From: an uncultured Erysipelotrichaceae bacterium
GTDB lineage: Bacteria > Bacillota_I > Bacilli_A > Erysipelotrichales > Erysipelotrichaceae
Reading direction: 5' to 3'
Length of the DNA stretch: 6,280 nucleotides
NCBI GenBank assembly: GCA_902795905.1
Contig: CADBMY010000102.1
Coordinates: forward strand, 1 to 6,280
The notes below the pieces were generated by a model, which was not told the origin of the DNA, searched no databases, and saw only the letters and a list, made by a program, of their open reading frames with translations. Shown piece after piece: positions 5,188-6,280 of this stretch. The translations under genes and the position numbers were made by a program. The number at the start of each line of letters is the position of its first letter. Within the stretch, counting starts at the first letter, position 1.

Positions 5188-6280
5188 TTATTCCGCAGGG
5201 ACTTCCTCATACTTCTGCTTTGAAAGATAGAAGTAGATCGCCGCTGCCGCAATACAGATACCCATGCCGCAGAACAGGACCAGATTCCAATTACCGGTCA
5301 GGTCATACATATACGGGAAAGCAGAGCCAACAAAAGCCGCAATAAATGCATTCAGCGCAGATAGACGGCTGACCTTGTCACGGTATGTACCGGCACCGTA
5401 GATATTCAAAAGAAGGATCGACAGCAGCACACCGCCGACACTGTAACATGTTCCGTAGCCGATACCTGCCGCATACAGCAGATACGGACTGCCGTTTCCT
5501 AACAGGAACAGCAGGAAGGCTGAACCGATCACCAGTGAAAGGATGATCGCAGCCCGGTAGACACCGAGTTTGTCGATCATGACGCCGAGGATGACCTTGC
5601 CGGACAGATTGCCGATCATGGAACAGCTGGTCAGGGCGGCGCCTACGGCCAGCGAATAGCCGAGAGACTGCGCAAATGTAGGCAGTTGCTGGTTGAACTG
5701 TGCCAGTGCACTGCAGCCGCCGATGGCGACGAGACAAAGCCAGAAGATATATCCGGGTACGGAACGTTCTGCCGCTTTGGCTGTACCTGCTGTTTCTGCT
5801 TTCTCACCAAAGGGCTGCTTACCTTCTTCCTCCGGTGTCGGTGTTAACAGGAACATCCCCGGCAGAACGATGAAGCAGAACGCGATAAGACCAGTAATCA
5901 CGGCAGACATGCGCCAACCGAAAGAAGTAATGCAGCGGGAGAGGATCGGACTGAAAACAGCCCCTAAAACACCCGAGGAAGACAGTGTAATGCCGATCAC
6001 GGTACCGTTGTTGGACGCAAACCAGTTATTCAGAATGATCGTCAGGACGACCATCAGACAGCTCATGCCAATACCGCTGACAGCTGCTGCGATATACCAC
6101 TGCCAGAGATGACCGAACATGGACATGGCACACACTGACAATGTATACATGGAACCGAGAATACCGATCACAAGTTTATGATTCTTATTAAAGAACAATC
6201 TGGTCGTTGTCGTAACTGTCAGTGCCGACACGATGGAACGGATCAGATAATACAGAGAGAGATCACCTGCCCGGAATCCC
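5188..6280 (-). CDS. MFS transporter, 5'-truncated by the window edge
   Basis: At least 363 residues of a major facilitator superfamily membrane transporter. The frame stays open to the right edge, so the GTG at 6231-6229 is internal and the true start lies outside. The first transmembrane helix or two are missing and about ten hydrophobic segments remain. The segment IILNNWF, then NNGTVIGITLSSSGVLGA, P, and GWR is the pattern of the oxalate/formate-antiporter and monocarboxylate-like branch. A hydrophilic central loop (rich in Glu, Lys and Pro, ending before VPGYIFW) separates the two six-helix halves, and DKLG in the second half is the repeat of the cytoplasmic loop motif. The protein ends at a TAA (5190-5188), 39 bases before the flavoprotein gene on the same strand. 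The substrate cannot be named from sequence; a small carboxylate or sulfur compound are possibilities only. Confidence 0.85.
   Translation of the reverse strand, partial: GFRAGDLSLYYLIRSIVSALTVTTTTRLFFNKNHKLVIGILGSMYTLSVCAMSMFGHLWQWYIAAAVSGIGMSCLMVVLTIILNNWFASNNGTVIGITLSSSGVLGAVFSPILSRCITSFGWRMSAVITGLIAFCFIVLPGMFLLTPTPEEEGKQPFGEKAETAGTAKAAERSVPGYIFWLCLVAIGGCSALAQFNQQLPTFAQSLGYSLAVGAALTSCSMIGNLSGKVILGVMIDKLGVYRAAIILSLVIGSAFLLFLLGNGSPYLLYAAGIGYGTCYSVGGVLLSILLLNIYGAGTYRDKVSRLSALNAFIAAFVGSAFPYMYDLTGNWNLVLFCGMGICIAAAAIYFYLSKQKYEEVPAE

Noticed and set aside
5693..6112. 139-codon open frame on the plus strand
   Set aside because: It is antisense to the MFS gene, whose hydrophobic repeats and motifs are clear on the other strand.

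Overview
The window looks like chromosomal DNA from a Bacillota (Firmicutes) bacterium, probably an anaerobic, gut-type Clostridia or Erysipelotrichia relative. This is inferred from a tRNA-sensing T-box leader, a yybP-ykoY-type manganese riboswitch, strong AGGAGG ribosome binding sites, a glutamate dehydrogenase close to the Clostridium symbiosum enzyme, and roughly balanced base composition. No mobile element, CRISPR array, rRNA or tRNA gene is visible. The genus cannot be fixed from the sequence alone.

Layout, left to right. (1) Bases 1-509, minus strand: the N-terminal half of a CaCA-family sodium/calcium-type cation exchanger that starts at GTG and runs off the left edge. (2) Bases 510-1009: a 500-base intergenic region with no protein gene, packed with RNA regulation. 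On the minus strand it holds a promoter, a manganese riboswitch and two switchable hairpins leading into the exchanger. On the plus strand it holds a separate promoter and a complete tryptophan T-box leader (UGG specifier, UGGC acceptor-pairing bulge, antiterminator, terminator). (3) Bases 1010-3362, plus strand: trpS and a hexameric-type glutamate dehydrogenase gene one base apart, so both should depend on read-through of the Trp T-box. (4) Bases 3394-3427: a strong bidirectional terminator. (5) Bases 3460-6280, minus strand: a two-gene unit with a 5'-truncated MFS transporter followed by a CoA-disulfide-reductase-like flavoprotein with a C-terminal rhodanese domain.

How the parts work together. 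Uncharged tRNA-Trp should raise tryptophanyl-tRNA synthetase and, unusually, glutamate dehydrogenase. Divergently, Mn2+ should raise a cation exchanger that may export Mn2+ or Ca2+. The MFS-flavoprotein pair is probably one operon linking uptake or export of an unidentified solute to thiol or sulfur redox chemistry. The most distinctive observations are the coupling of GDH to a tryptophan T-box, the manganese riboswitch with its apparent mutually exclusive hairpins, and the altered active-site surroundings of the flavoprotein. Individually these are variants of known families. I do not see a wholly new system.
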